Assembly: GCA_046330455.1 (NCBI GenBank)
Contig: JAXLSU010000010.1
Location: 62,001-126,000, forward strand
DNA length: 64,000 bases
Direction of reading: 5' to 3'
DNA from: CAVQXR01 sp046330455
Lineage (GTDB): Bacteria; Actinomycetota; Thermoleophilia; Gaiellales; Gaiellaceae
In this document: one piece after another, positions 48,953-56,659 of the stretch
How the letters are laid out: each line of letters opens with the position of its first letter
Numbering within the stretch: the stretch's first letter is position 1
Program-made: the position numbers and the translations under genes
The notes under the pieces: generated by a model
What the model saw: the letters and a program-made list of their open reading frames with translations, nothing else
Told to the model about the DNA's origin: nothing
Databases searched by the model: none

Positions 48953-49648
48953 TCAGGGCCTGCCGGGTGGGCGGAGGACTGCGAACTGGTCGGTCACCTC
49001 GAGCCGGGAGGTCCTGAACCTGAACAGCTCGGCCGGGCGGCCGCCGACCGGGCCGGAGCCGCGCCGCCGCCCGGTCGCCTCGAGCATCTCCCGTCGCACG
49101 AGGACGCGCTGGAGGTTCGTCGCCGACACCTCGTGCCCGAGCGCGGCAACGTACAGGTCGCGAAGCTCCGAGATCGTGAACTCGGCGGGAGCGAGCGCGA
49201 AGCCGATGTTCGTGTAGGAGAGCTTCGCGCGCAGGCGGTCGCGACCGGCGAGAACGATGGCCTCGTGGTCGAAGGCGAGCGGCGGGAGCGCGTCCACGCG
49301 GTGCCACGCCGTGTCGGTCGGCAGCGCCGGGTCGGCGTCCCGGGGCACGAGCCCGAGGTAGGCCGTCGCGAGCTGCCACTCGCCCGGTGACCGATCCGGG
49401 TCGCTGAGCGTCTCGAGCTGCTCGAGATGCGACAGCTCGCGAACGTCGACCTTGACCGCGAGGTGGCGGCGGGTCGAGCCCTCGAGGGTCTCCCGCTCCC
49501 CGAGGTAGCCGCCCGGCAACGACCACCGCCCTGCGAAGGGCTCGCGCGCCCGCTGCCAGAGCAGAGCCTGGAGCCCGCCGGCACGAACCTGGAGCACGAC
49601 GGCGAGCGCCATGTGGGTGGGAACGGGACGTTCGATGTTTTCGATCAC
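48953..49648 (-). CDS. nrtR: NrtR-type Nudix transcriptional regulator of NAD synthesis
   Basis: A 231-residue protein with a Nudix-like N-terminal domain (LQVRAGGLQALLWQRAREPF, WSLPGGYLGERETLEGSTRRHL, about residues 20-70) and a C-terminal winged helix (FTISELRDLYVAALGHEVSATNLQRVLV, about 150-180, then GGRPAELFRF). The Nudix box is incomplete: after GG the REx2EE core reads STRRHLAVKV, so hydrolysis is probably lost and the domain is a sensor, as known for NrtR binding ADP-ribose. GTG 49648 starts it. It is divergent from nadB-nadC-nadA, with a palindromic operator candidate in the 64-base gap. The expected action is repression relieved by ADP-ribose or NAD metabolites. Confidence 0.9.
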   Translation of the reverse strand: MIENIERPVPTHMALAVVLQVRAGGLQALLWQRAREPFAGRWSLPGGYLGERETLEGSTRRHLAVKVDVRELSHLEQLETLSDPDRSPGEWQLATAYLGLVPRDADPALPTDTAWHRVDALPPLAFDHEAIVLAGRDRLRAKLSYTNIGFALAPAEFTISELRDLYVAALGHEVSATNLQRVLVRREMLEATGRRRGSGPVGGRPAELFRFRTSRLEVTDQFAVLRPPGRP

Positions 49649-49679
49649 GGGTCTGGAACTGTGCTAGGCTTTACGCCAG

Positions 49680-49702
49680 GTTTTCGATTCATGATCGTAA
49701 AC
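49680..49702. promoter_or_regulatory. NrtR operator candidate over the nad promoter
   Basis: GTTTTCGAT-TCATG-ATCGTAAAC is a 23-bp near-perfect palindrome (eight of nine pairs). It overlaps TAAACT (49698-49703), the likely -10 of nadB, nine bases before ATG 49713. A half-site GTTTTCGATCA (49637-49647) covers the nrtR start codon, and GTGCTAG / CTAGCAC (49661-49667, 49702-49708) form an outer inverted repeat. Confidence 0.72.
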
Positions 49703-49712
49703 TAGCACCGCG

Positions 49713-51119
49713 ATGCCGCAGACGCAATCCCAGCAGCCCACCTACGACCTCGTCGTCGTGGGCGGCGGCATCGCCGGGCTGTTCGCGGCGCTCTGCGCAG
49801 CCCCCGAGGCCTCGGTTGCAGTCCTCACGAAGACGCCGGAGCTGTCGGCGGCCTCGAGCTGGCTCGCACAGGGTGGGATCGCGGCGGCACTCGCCGACGA
49901 CGACTCGCCGACGCTGCATGCGCAGGACACGTTGCGCGCCGGGCGCGGGCTATGCCGGGAGAGCGCCGTCTCCGTGCTCACGACCGAGGCGCCGGCCCGG
50001 GTGGTCGACCTCGTCGACCTCGGCGTGTCGTTCGACGAGGGCCTCGGGCTCGAGGGCGGCCACTCGCGGCGCCGGATCGTCCATGCCGGCGGAGCCGCGA
50101 CCGGGGAGGTCGTCGCGCGCACGCTTGCGGAACGGGCGCGGTCACACCCGCGGATCGAGCTGATCCCCGACGCCGGCGTCCGGGCGCTCTGGACGTCCGG
50201 CAACCGCTGCGCCGGAGCTCTCACCGAGCGCGGGCCCGTGGCCGGGCGGGCGACGCTGCTCGCGACGGGCGGCATGGCGGCGCTCTGGGCTCGCACGACG
50301 AACCCGGACGGCGCGACCGGTGACGGCGTCCTCCTCGCGCACCGCGCCGGAGCGGCCGTCGCCGACGTCGAGTTCACCCAGTTCCACCCGACCGTACTCG
50401 CAGACCACGGGCTCCTCCTGAGCGAGGCGCTGCGCGGCGAGGGAGCGACGCTCCTCGACGCAGGCGGCGCCCGCTTCGTCGACGAGCTGGCTCCGCGCGA
50501 CGTCGTCGCCCGCGCGATCGACCGGCAGGGCACCGCGCTCCTCGACCTCCGTGCGGTCGACCGGTCTCGCTACGTGAGGCTGATGGAGCGAATCGCCGCC
50601 GAGGGGTACGACCCGGCAACCGAGCCGATTCCCGTCGCGCCGGCCGCCCACTACACGATGGGCGGCATCGTCACCGACCTCGACGGGCGTACGGAGGTCG
50701 CCGGGCTCTACGCCGCCGGAGAGTGCGCCTGCACCGGCGTGCACGGAGCCAACCGGCTCGCCTCGAACTCGCTCCTCGAGTGTCTCGTCTTCGGTCGCCG
50801 CGCCGCGCTCGCCGCCCTCGGAGAGCCCGGGCTGCCGCAGCTCGCCGCACCCCCCTCTCCGCCCCCGCTGCCAGCCGTCACGCCGGAGCTGCGGCGTGAG
50901 CTCTGGGAGCGTGCCGGCCTCGTGCGTGACGCCGAGGGGCTCGCAGCGGTCGCCGCGCTCCCCCACCCCCTCGCCCGGCTGATCGGCTCCGGCGCCCTCG
51001 CACGGGAGGAGAGCCGCGGCGGGCACTTCCGCTCCGACTTCCCGGACGAGCACGATCGCTTCGCCCGCCACATCGTCCACCGGGCGGGGCAGGAGCCGAC
51101 GCTCGAGGCCTGGCAATGA
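49713..51119 (+). CDS. nadB: L-aspartate oxidase
   Basis: A 468-residue FAD enzyme oxidising aspartate to iminoaspartate, the first step of de novo NAD synthesis. LVVVGGGIAGLFAAL is the FAD fold, ASSWLAQGGIAAALADDDSP the conserved Gly-Gly-Ile loop, HAGGAATGEVVARTL the substrate side, and HYTMGGIVTDLDGRTEVAGLYAAGECACTGVHG (about residues 311-343) the His/Arg active-site and FAD segment. It lacks most of the C-terminal helical domain of the E. coli enzyme (540 residues). ATG 49713 follows the operator. It overlaps nadC by four bases. Confidence 0.94.
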   Translation: MPQTQSQQPTYDLVVVGGGIAGLFAALCAAPEASVAVLTKTPELSAASSWLAQGGIAAALADDDSPTLHAQDTLRAGRGLCRESAVSVLTTEAPARVVDLVDLGVSFDEGLGLEGGHSRRRIVHAGGAATGEVVARTLAERARSHPRIELIPDAGVRALWTSGNRCAGALTERGPVAGRATLLATGGMAALWARTTNPDGATGDGVLLAHRAGAAVADVEFTQFHPTVLADHGLLLSEALRGEGATLLDAGGARFVDELAPRDVVARAIDRQGTALLDLRAVDRSRYVRLMERIAAEGYDPATEPIPVAPAAHYTMGGIVTDLDGRTEVAGLYAAGECACTGVHGANRLASNSLLECLVFGRRAALAALGEPGLPQLAAPPSPPPLPAVTPELRRELWERAGLVRDAEGLAAVAALPHPLARLIGSGALAREESRGGHFRSDFPDEHDRFARHIVHRAGQEPTLEAWQ

Positions 51120-51967
51120 GCCCGCAGACCTCCTCGAGGCTCGACGAGATCGTGGCCCGGGCGCTGGCCGAGGACATCGGGCCCGGCGACCTGACGAGCG
51201 AGGGCCTGTTCTCACCGGACGAGCGTTGCACGGCCGATCTGGTCGTCAAGCAGCCCGGCGTGGTCTGCGGCCTCCGCGCGGCCGAGGCCGTGTTCCGCGC
51301 GCTCGATCACGAGGTCGAGGTCGAGGTCCTACTCGACGACGGGACGCAGGTGACGAGCCCGCCGGCCGTGCTCGCACGGGTCAGCGGGCCCTCACGTGCC
51401 GTGCTCGGCGCCGAGCGGACGGCGCTGAACCTGCTCGGTCGCCTCTCGGGAATCGCGACGCTGACGCGGCGCTACGTCGATGCCGTCGAGGGCACCGGCG
51501 CGGTCGTCCTCGACACGCGCAAGACCACGCCGGGCATCCGCGAGCTCGAGAAGGACGCCGTCCGCTGCGGCGGGGGGACGAACCACCGGCTCGGCCTGTT
51601 CGACGCGATCCTCGTCAAGGACAACCACCTGCGCCTCGCCGGTGGGATCACCTCGGCCGTCGACCGGCTCCGGGCAGCCGCTCCCCGGAGGCCGATCGAG
51701 GTCGAGGTCGAGACGCTCGACCAGCTCGACGAGGCGCTCGAAGCGGGCGCCGACCGCATCCTGCTCGACAACATGCCTCCCGCCGTGATGCGCGAGGCCG
51801 TCCGCCACCGGGACGCGCGGAACGCGCAGGTACCCCTGGAGGCGTCCGGCGGGATTACCCTCGACACCGTCCGGGCGGTCGCCGCGACCGGGGTCGACTT
51901 CGTCTCGGTCGGTGCGCTCACGCACTCGGCACGCTCACTCGACGTCTCCATGGAGGTGCGCTCATGA
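51116..51967 (+). CDS. nadC: Nicotinate-nucleotide pyrophosphorylase (carboxylating)
   Basis: A 283-residue quinolinate phosphoribosyltransferase converting quinolinate and PRPP to nicotinate mononucleotide. ALAEDIGPGDLTSEGL starts the N-terminal domain; LNLLGRLSGIATLTRRYVDA, VLDTRKTTPGIRELEKDAVRCGG and NHRLGLFDAILVKDNHL hold the Arg/Lys/His substrate residues. VEVETLDQLDEALEAGADRILLDNM and EASGGITLDTVR complete the barrel, with the phosphate-binding SVGALTHS at the end. Length is typical. ATG 51116 and the stop both overlap neighbours in ATGA junctions. Confidence 0.95.
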   Translation: MSPQTSSRLDEIVARALAEDIGPGDLTSEGLFSPDERCTADLVVKQPGVVCGLRAAEAVFRALDHEVEVEVLLDDGTQVTSPPAVLARVSGPSRAVLGAERTALNLLGRLSGIATLTRRYVDAVEGTGAVVLDTRKTTPGIRELEKDAVRCGGGTNHRLGLFDAILVKDNHLRLAGGITSAVDRLRAAAPRRPIEVEVETLDQLDEALEAGADRILLDNMPPAVMREAVRHRDARNAQVPLEASGGITLDTVRAVAATGVDFVSVGALTHSARSLDVSMEVRS

Positions 51968-52941
51968 CCACGCTCGCCGCCCCCGTCGGGGCAGCTCCGG
52001 GATCCGGCCGGGCCGGCTCCGTCGCCGATCTCCAGGGGGAGGTCCGCGAGCTCGCGAAGGTACGCGAGGCGGTGATCCTCGCCCACAACTACCAGGTTCC
52101 CGAGGTTCAGGACGTTGCCGACTACGTGGGCGACTCGCTCGGCCTCGCCCGCGAAGGCGCGAGGACCGACGCTCCGGTGATCGCGTTCTGCGGCGTCCAC
52201 TTCATGGCCGAGACTGCCGCGATCCTCTCGCCGGAGAAGACCGTGTTGATCCCGGATCTCGACGCCGGCTGCTCGCTCGCGGCCTCGATCACGGGCGCCC
52301 AGCTTCGCGCCTGGAAGGCCGAGCATCCGGGCGCGGTGGTCGTCTCGTACGTGAACACGACCGCCGACGTGAAGGCCGAGACCGACTACTGCTGTACGTC
52401 CGGGAACGCCCGGCAGATCGTCGAGTCGATCCCCGAGGATCGCGAGATCCTGTTCCTTCCCGACATGTATCTCGGTCTCTGGGTGGAGCGCGTCACTCAC
52501 CGCAAGCTGACGATCTGGATGGGTGAGTGCCACGTCCACGCGGGCATCCGCCCACAGGACATCGTGCGCTGGCAGGAGGAGTCACCCGACGCGGAGCTCC
52601 TCGTCCATCCCGAGTGCGGCTGCGCCAGCCAGTGCATGGCGTTCGGCAACGACCGGACACACATCCTCTCGACCGAGGGGATGATCCGCTTCGCACAGGC
52701 TTCGCCGAAGCAGCGCTTCCTCGTCGCGACCGAGACGGGGATCCTCCACCGCCTGCACAAGGAGGCGCCCGAGAAGAGCTTCGAGGCCGTCTCGGAGCAG
52801 GCGATCTGCAGGTACATGAAGCTGATCACCCTCGAGAAGCTGCGCGACTCGCTCGCCGAGCTGAAGCACGAGGTGCGGGTGCCCGAGGACATCGCCGCGA
52901 AGGCACGCGTGGCGCTCGACCGGATGGTCGCTTGCGGCTGA
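51964..52941 (+). CDS. nadA: Quinolinate synthase, 4Fe-4S
   Basis: A 325-residue iron-sulfur enzyme condensing iminoaspartate with dihydroxyacetone phosphate. AVILAHNYQVPEVQDVADYVGDSLGLA opens the triple-fold (residues about 36-62). The three cluster Cys lie in LDAGCSLAA, HPECGCASQC and SEQAICRYMK. FCGVHFMAETAAILSP and VSYVNTTADVKAETDYCCTSGNA hold active-site His/Ser/Thr. ATG 51964 overlaps nadC by four bases. The TGA stop at 52939 falls inside the 42-bp inverted-repeat copy that starts the following gap. Confidence 0.95.
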   Translation: MTTLAAPVGAAPGSGRAGSVADLQGEVRELAKVREAVILAHNYQVPEVQDVADYVGDSLGLAREGARTDAPVIAFCGVHFMAETAAILSPEKTVLIPDLDAGCSLAASITGAQLRAWKAEHPGAVVVSYVNTTADVKAETDYCCTSGNARQIVESIPEDREILFLPDMYLGLWVERVTHRKLTIWMGECHVHAGIRPQDIVRWQEESPDAELLVHPECGCASQCMAFGNDRTHILSTEGMIRFAQASPKQRFLVATETGILHRLHKEAPEKSFEAVSEQAICRYMKLITLEKLRDSLAELKHEVRVPEDIAAKARVALDRMVACG

Positions 52942-52979
52942 GCGGACGGCTCGGCCGGCCGCGACCCGCGACCGCGGGG
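52938..52979 (+). repeat. 42-bp inverted repeat, left copy
   Basis: Begins CTGAGCGGACGGCTCGG over the nadA stop and ends in ACCGCGGGG. It matches the inverted copy at 54758-54799 in 40 of 42 positions. The rest of the gap to 53147 is GC-rich with internal repeats, such as the 14-base palindrome GCGGACGCGTCCGC and two copies of GCGCAGCGGACG, and shows no gene. Confidence 0.85.
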
Positions 52980-53125
52980 CCGCAAGGCCCCGCACGGTCT
53001 TTGGGCTGACCCGCAAGGCGCCCGAGGCGCCGCGCAGCGGACGCGTCCGCAGGGCGCCAGGACGCGAAGCGTGGCGCGCAGCGGACGGCGAAGCCGGACG
53101 CGACCCCCGCACCGCGGGCGGCGCC

Positions 53126-53153
53126 TGGACACAACGACGGAACGCCCTACGAT
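53126..53153 (+). promoter_or_regulatory. Promoter TGGACA-16-TACGAT
   Basis: TGGACA (53126-53131), 16 bases, TACGAT (53148-53153), then six bases to the GTG of an 8-codon leader ORF at 53160. The transcript would start at that GTG or one or two bases away. Confidence 0.6.
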
Positions 53154-53159
53154 CAGATC

Positions 53160-53186
53160 GTGAGCATCGTCTCGACCCTGCAGTGA
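53160..53186 (+). CDS. Eight-codon leaderless upstream ORF
   Basis: GTG 53160 opens a frame encoding VSIVSTLQ. Its TGA stop (53184-53186) overlaps the GTG start of the next gene in a GTGA junction. It lies exactly where a leaderless transcript from the TACGAT promoter would begin. The membrane-protein gene itself has no Shine-Dalgarno sequence, so ribosomes finishing this short frame could restart on it. Such a role is inference from position; the frame is too short for composition tests. Confidence 0.45.
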   Translation: MSIVSTLQ

Positions 53187-54682
53187 GCCGGCAGGCCGGC
53201 AACCTCACGGGAACGGCGCCGCTTGCCACCGCGGCCGTCTCGACACGGCTCGCCCCCTTCGCCCTTCCGGCGATTCTCGCCCTCGCTACAGCTCTTCGGT
53301 TCGCGAACCTCGGCGAGAACAGCCTCTGGTCGGACGAGGCCTACTCGGTGATCATGGCCCAGCGCGACCCGGTGGAGATCGTCCACAAGTCGGCGGCGGT
53401 CGACAGCCATCCCCCGCTCTACTACCTGCTCCTGTCGGCCTGGATCGCGATCTTCGGCGATTCCGAGTATGCCGTCCGCAGCCTCTCGGCCGTCATCGGC
53501 GTCCTCGTCGTGGCCGTCGTCTATCTCCTCGGCAGGCGAATCGCGGGCCGGCGTGTCGGCCTCGTCGCATCGCTGGTCGCTGCAATCTCACCGTTCTACC
53601 TGCTGTACTCGCAGGAGGCGCGCATGTACATCCTCGCCGCCCTGCTCGCCGGCCTGTCGTTCCTCGCATTCCTGCACCTGCTCGAGCTGCGGAGCCGGCG
53701 CAACGCCGTTCTCTACGTCCTGGCCACGGTGCTGCTGCTCTACACGCACGTCTACGGTCTGTTCGTCCTGCTCGCACAGCTGATCGTGCTGCTCCTCCGC
53801 ACGAGGGAGCTACCCCGGTCGGCCCGTGCCGGCGAGCTCCGAAGCTGGACCGGCATCGCGGCTGCGATCGGTGTCCTCTACCTGCCCTGGCTCGTCGTCA
53901 TCGGCAAGCAGACCCGAGACGAGGTACGCGGGACGGTGAACACGAACATCACGTGGCTCGACACGCCGTCGCCGGACTGGCTGGGGACAACGCTCGTCCA
54001 GTACGCGGGATCCGAAGCGGCGCTCGTGGTCATCGGGCTCGTCTGCGCAGGGGCGATCGTCGTCGCGTGGCGCGCGGCCCGTCCCGGCGTCGGCCCCAGC
54101 GTAGTCGCGGAAGCCTTCGGCGGCCGGTCCGCGCCCATGCTTGCGACCTGGCTCGCCACGCCCATCGTCGTCCCGTTCCTGATCTCCGTCGCATTCCTCC
54201 CGATCTACTTCCCGAAGTACACGATCCCCGCGTCGGTTGCCTTCTACCTCCTGCTCGCAACCGCGATCGGGCGGCTGGGAAGGGGCCTCGCAGGTGCGAT
54301 CGCGCTCGCCGCGGTCGTCGCGGTCATGCTCGAGGGTGCCGTCGCCTACCACAGGACGTACACGACCGCTCCCTGGCGCGACTCGATGGCCTTCCTCGCG
54401 GGGGAAGCGAAAGAGGGGGACATCGTGCTCCTCGACAAGGACTTCAGCCGGACGAACTCGTTCGCCTACTACTGGCACAGGGAGGACGTCGTCGCGAAGG
54501 AGGAAGAGGAGGACCTCGTCCCTCTGCCGAAACGCGTCTGGGTCGTCGTCTCGCTGGATCCGGACGATCCCGGAGCCGTTCCACGGCGCCTCGGCCGGCT
54601 CGGCTTCGAGCAGACGCTGACGCGCCACTGGGACGGCGACGTGAGCGACGTCGACATCCTCCTCTTCGAACGCGCCACCTGA
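53183..54682 (+). CDS. GT39-like membrane glycosyltransferase (GT-C)
   Basis: A 499-residue polytopic protein using a polyprenyl-phosphate sugar as donor, predicted to glycosylate proteins or glycans outside the membrane. About ten hydrophobic segments run from residue 20 to 395. FANLGENSLWSDEAYSVIMA contains the Asp-Glu catalytic loop and LYSQEARMYILAALLAGLS the second conserved motif; HPPLYYLLLSAW is the third family feature. A soluble C-terminal domain of about 100 residues (about 400-499) is Asp/Glu-rich and resembles YfhO/ArnT-type accessory folds only loosely. GTG 53183 overlaps the eight-codon leader ORF. It stands alone between the inverted-repeat copies, apart from the main locus. 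Confidence 0.82.
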   Translation: MSRQAGNLTGTAPLATAAVSTRLAPFALPAILALATALRFANLGENSLWSDEAYSVIMAQRDPVEIVHKSAAVDSHPPLYYLLLSAWIAIFGDSEYAVRSLSAVIGVLVVAVVYLLGRRIAGRRVGLVASLVAAISPFYLLYSQEARMYILAALLAGLSFLAFLHLLELRSRRNAVLYVLATVLLLYTHVYGLFVLLAQLIVLLLRTRELPRSARAGELRSWTGIAAAIGVLYLPWLVVIGKQTRDEVRGTVNTNITWLDTPSPDWLGTTLVQYAGSEAALVVIGLVCAGAIVVAWRAARPGVGPSVVAEAFGGRSAPMLATWLATPIVVPFLISVAFLPIYFPKYTIPASVAFYLLLATAIGRLGRGLAGAIALAAVVAVMLEGAVAYHRTYTTAPWRDSMAFLAGEAKEGDIVLLDKDFSRTNSFAYYWHREDVVAKEEEEDLVPLPKRVWVVVSLDPDDPGAVPRRLGRLGFEQTLTRHWDGDVSDVDILLFERAT

Positions 54683-54741
54683 CGGTCTACGGTCGCGGGT
54701 CCACCGGCCCCGCGACCCGCGAGTCGCGGCCGGAAGACCGT
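54683..54741 (+). repeat. Imperfect hairpin after the GT39-like gene
   Basis: ACGGTCT (54683-54689) pairs with AGACCGT (54735-54741), and inside it TCGCGGGTC pairs with GACCCGCGA. This large structure follows the gene stop directly and has no T run, so it may protect or end the transcript. It carries the same GCGACCCGCGA core as the 42-bp repeats. Confidence 0.6.
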
Positions 54742-54757
54742 ACGGGGGCCTCCCTGC

Positions 54758-54799
54758 CCCCGCGATCGCGGGTCGCGGCCGGCCGAGCCGGCCGCTCAG
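54758..54799 (-). repeat. 42-bp inverted repeat, right copy
   Basis: Reverse complement of the left copy at 52938-52979 with two mismatches. It ends 19 bases before the stop of the RTX gene on the minus strand. No direct duplication of flanking bases is apparent beside the two copies. Confidence 0.85.
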
Positions 54800-54818
54800 C
54801 CGCCAGGCCGTCAGCCGC

Positions 54819-55343
54819 CTAGACCGACTCGTCGTCGCCGCTCGTCACGACATTCACGACCTCGCAGCCGACTGCCCTGTCCTCGGCCCGGATCGCCGCC
54901 GTGTCGTAGCCGGGCCCGCAGTTCACGTAGTCGACGAGGTGATCGGCGGCGCGGGCAAACAGCACGTCGTCGCCGTCGTTGCCGTAGATCGCATCGCGCC
55001 CCTGGCCGGCGCCGATGCGGTCGTTGCCGCCGTCGCCCGCGATCGTGTCGTTGCCCGGGTTCCCGTGCAGCCGGTCGTCCCCTGCACCGCCCGCGATCCG
55101 GTCGGCTCCGTCGTCTCCCCACACGCGGTCTGCGTCATCGCCCGCCCGGATCAGGTCGTGGCCGCCCCGACCCTGGATCGAGTCCTCGCCGCCCTTGCCG
55201 TAGATCTGGTCGGCGGCGGCTGTGCCGCCGAGCACGTCGGGCCCGCTCGTGCCGACGATCGTCGCCGCCGCGGCGGTCGCCACGATCGTGAGCGCGGTGG
55301 CGCCGATCGCGCCGATCGCAAGTGCCTTCTTCGAGACCATCAC
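54819..55343 (-). CDS. Small secreted RTX calcium-binding protein
   Basis: A 174-residue protein with signal peptide (LAIGAIGATALTIVATAAAA) and a mature part made almost entirely of RTX nonapeptides: IVGTSGPDVLGGTAAADQIYG, GGHDLIRAGDDADRVWGDDG, GGAGDDRLHGNPGNDTIAGD, described here in pieces. The tail AADHLVDYVNCGPGYDTAAI with a later VGCEVV contains two Cys that could form a disulfide. This Cys-capped RTX layout is frequent in actinobacteria. ATG 55343 or 55340 starts it. No T1SS is near. It is much shorter than the RTX protein at 19377. Confidence 0.85.
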   Translation of the reverse strand: MMVSKKALAIGAIGATALTIVATAAAATIVGTSGPDVLGGTAAADQIYGKGGEDSIQGRGGHDLIRAGDDADRVWGDDGADRIAGGAGDDRLHGNPGNDTIAGDGGNDRIGAGQGRDAIYGNDGDDVLFARAADHLVDYVNCGPGYDTAAIRAEDRAVGCEVVNVVTSGDDESV

Positions 55344-55530
55344 CCAGACCCCCGTTCACGTCGCTTGCTGCTGTCGAGAACACCAAACCAGCCGTGCGTG
55401 AGAGCTCCGTGCGGGATGTGTGAGGCGGCCGTTCGCCTTTGTTAGCCGGCGGTTAGCGCGCTCCGGCGGACGAGAGGTTAGAGTCGAGACGGAGGCGCCG
55501 GGGAGCGCCCAACCGACAAGGGGGGCTGCA

Positions 55531-55884
55531 ATGGCACACAGCTACGTCGACGCGAACGACCTCGAGCTCCAGCACGGCACGATGCGCCGGGTGCGTGCCG
55601 AGCTCGGTGTCCGGACGTTCGGAATCAACCAGTTCGAGCTGGCGCCGAACCAGTCGGGCTACGAGCACGACGAGAGCGAGTCGAACCAGGACGAGGTCTA
55701 CGTCATCCTCGCCGGGAGCGGCCGGATGACGGTGGGCGGCGACGAGGTCGAGCTGAAGCCCGGCCGCTACGTCCACGTCACCGCCGAGGAGACGCGGAAC
55801 CTCCATTCCGGCTCCGAGGGGCTGACCTGGATCGCGGTCGGTGCTCCCCAGGAGACGCCCTACCACCCGAAGGGCTTCTTCTAG
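55531..55884 (+). CDS. Cupin-domain protein
   Basis: A 117-residue single-domain cupin. FELAPNQSGYEHDESESNQDEVYVILAG is motif 1, with one metal His and Glu replaced or offset (HDESESNQDE, about residues 47-56). GRYVHVTAEETRNLHS is motif 2 with its His. It probably binds metal or a small ligand; activity cannot be predicted. ATG 55531 follows AAGGGGGG by a short space. The 187-base gap to the divergent RTX gene has TAGAGT (55479-55484), a possible -10, but the upstream TTAGCG is 20 bases away. The enoyl-CoA hydratase gene begins four bases after its stop, so they are cotranscribed. Confidence 0.8.
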   Translation: MAHSYVDANDLELQHGTMRRVRAELGVRTFGINQFELAPNQSGYEHDESESNQDEVYVILAGSGRMTVGGDEVELKPGRYVHVTAEETRNLHSGSEGLTWIAVGAPQETPYHPKGFF

Positions 55885-55888
55885 AGCC

Positions 55889-56644
55889 GTGGAGGCACTC
55901 CACGCCCGTCGGGACGGGCCCGTCCTCTACGTCACGCTCTCACGCCCGGAGACACGGAACGCCTTCGACGCAACGCTGATCGACGAGCTCGCCCGGACGT
56001 TCACCGACGTCGGCGATGCTCGCTGCGTGGTGCTCGCGGGTGACGGCCCGAGCTTCAGTGCAGGTGCGAACCTGAACTGGATGCGCGAGTCGATCGAGCT
56101 GACGTCAGAAGAGAACGTGGCCGACGCGCTGCGCTTCCGTGCGGTGCTCGAGGCCGTCGACGGGTGTCCGGCTCCAGTGATCGCGCGGGTGCATGGGCAC
56201 GCGCTCGGGGGCGCCGCCGGCCTCATCGCCTGCTCGGACATCGCGATCGCTGCACCGGACACCGTCTTCGGGTTCACGGAAGTTCGGCTCGGGATCGTGC
56301 CGGCCATGATCTCGCCGTACGTGCTCGCCAGGATCGGGCCCGGACCGGCGCGGCGCTACTTCCTCACCGGCGAGCGCTTCGACGCGGTCGAGGCGCACCG
56401 CATCGGGCTCGTACACGAGCTCGCGGAGGATCTCGACGCAGCGGTCACGCGGACGGTCGGCGCGATCCTCGCCGGTGGGCCCGAGGCGGTCAGAGCGGCG
56501 AAGTGGCTCGTGCTCGACCGACCCGACGGGGCGGAAACGGCACGGCGGATCGCCGAGCGTCGCACGAGTGAAGAGGGCCAGGAGGGCCTACGGGCCTTCC
56601 TCGAGCGCCGCGAGCCTGCCTGGCGGGCCGGCGCCGCGCCCTGA
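55889..56644 (+). CDS. Enoyl-CoA hydratase/isomerase family protein
   Basis: A 251-residue crotonase-fold enzyme. SRPETRNAFDATLIDELA is the N-terminal CoA region. FSAGANLNWMRES is the oxyanion loop with the NLNWM wording typical of methylglutaconyl-CoA hydratases. VHGHALGGAAGLIACSDIAIA holds the second oxyanion Gly and FTEVRLGIVPAMISPYVLARIG the catalytic Glu position. It likely hydrates an unsaturated acyl-CoA, perhaps in leucine breakdown, but its partners are not here. GTG 55889 is four bases after the cupin stop; a longer frame overlaps the cupin gene. Confidence 0.88.
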   Translation: MEALHARRDGPVLYVTLSRPETRNAFDATLIDELARTFTDVGDARCVVLAGDGPSFSAGANLNWMRESIELTSEENVADALRFRAVLEAVDGCPAPVIARVHGHALGGAAGLIACSDIAIAAPDTVFGFTEVRLGIVPAMISPYVLARIGPGPARRYFLTGERFDAVEAHRIGLVHELAEDLDAAVTRTVGAILAGGPEAVRAAKWLVLDRPDGAETARRIAERRTSEEGQEGLRAFLERREPAWRAGAAP

Positions 56645-56659
56645 GGCAGGGGAACCCGG

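Noticed and set aside
52938..54799. Insertion sequence or transposon bounded by the 42-bp inverted repeats
   Set aside because: No transposase or integrase lies inside and no flanking target duplication is apparent; the left repeat overlaps the nadA stop codon.
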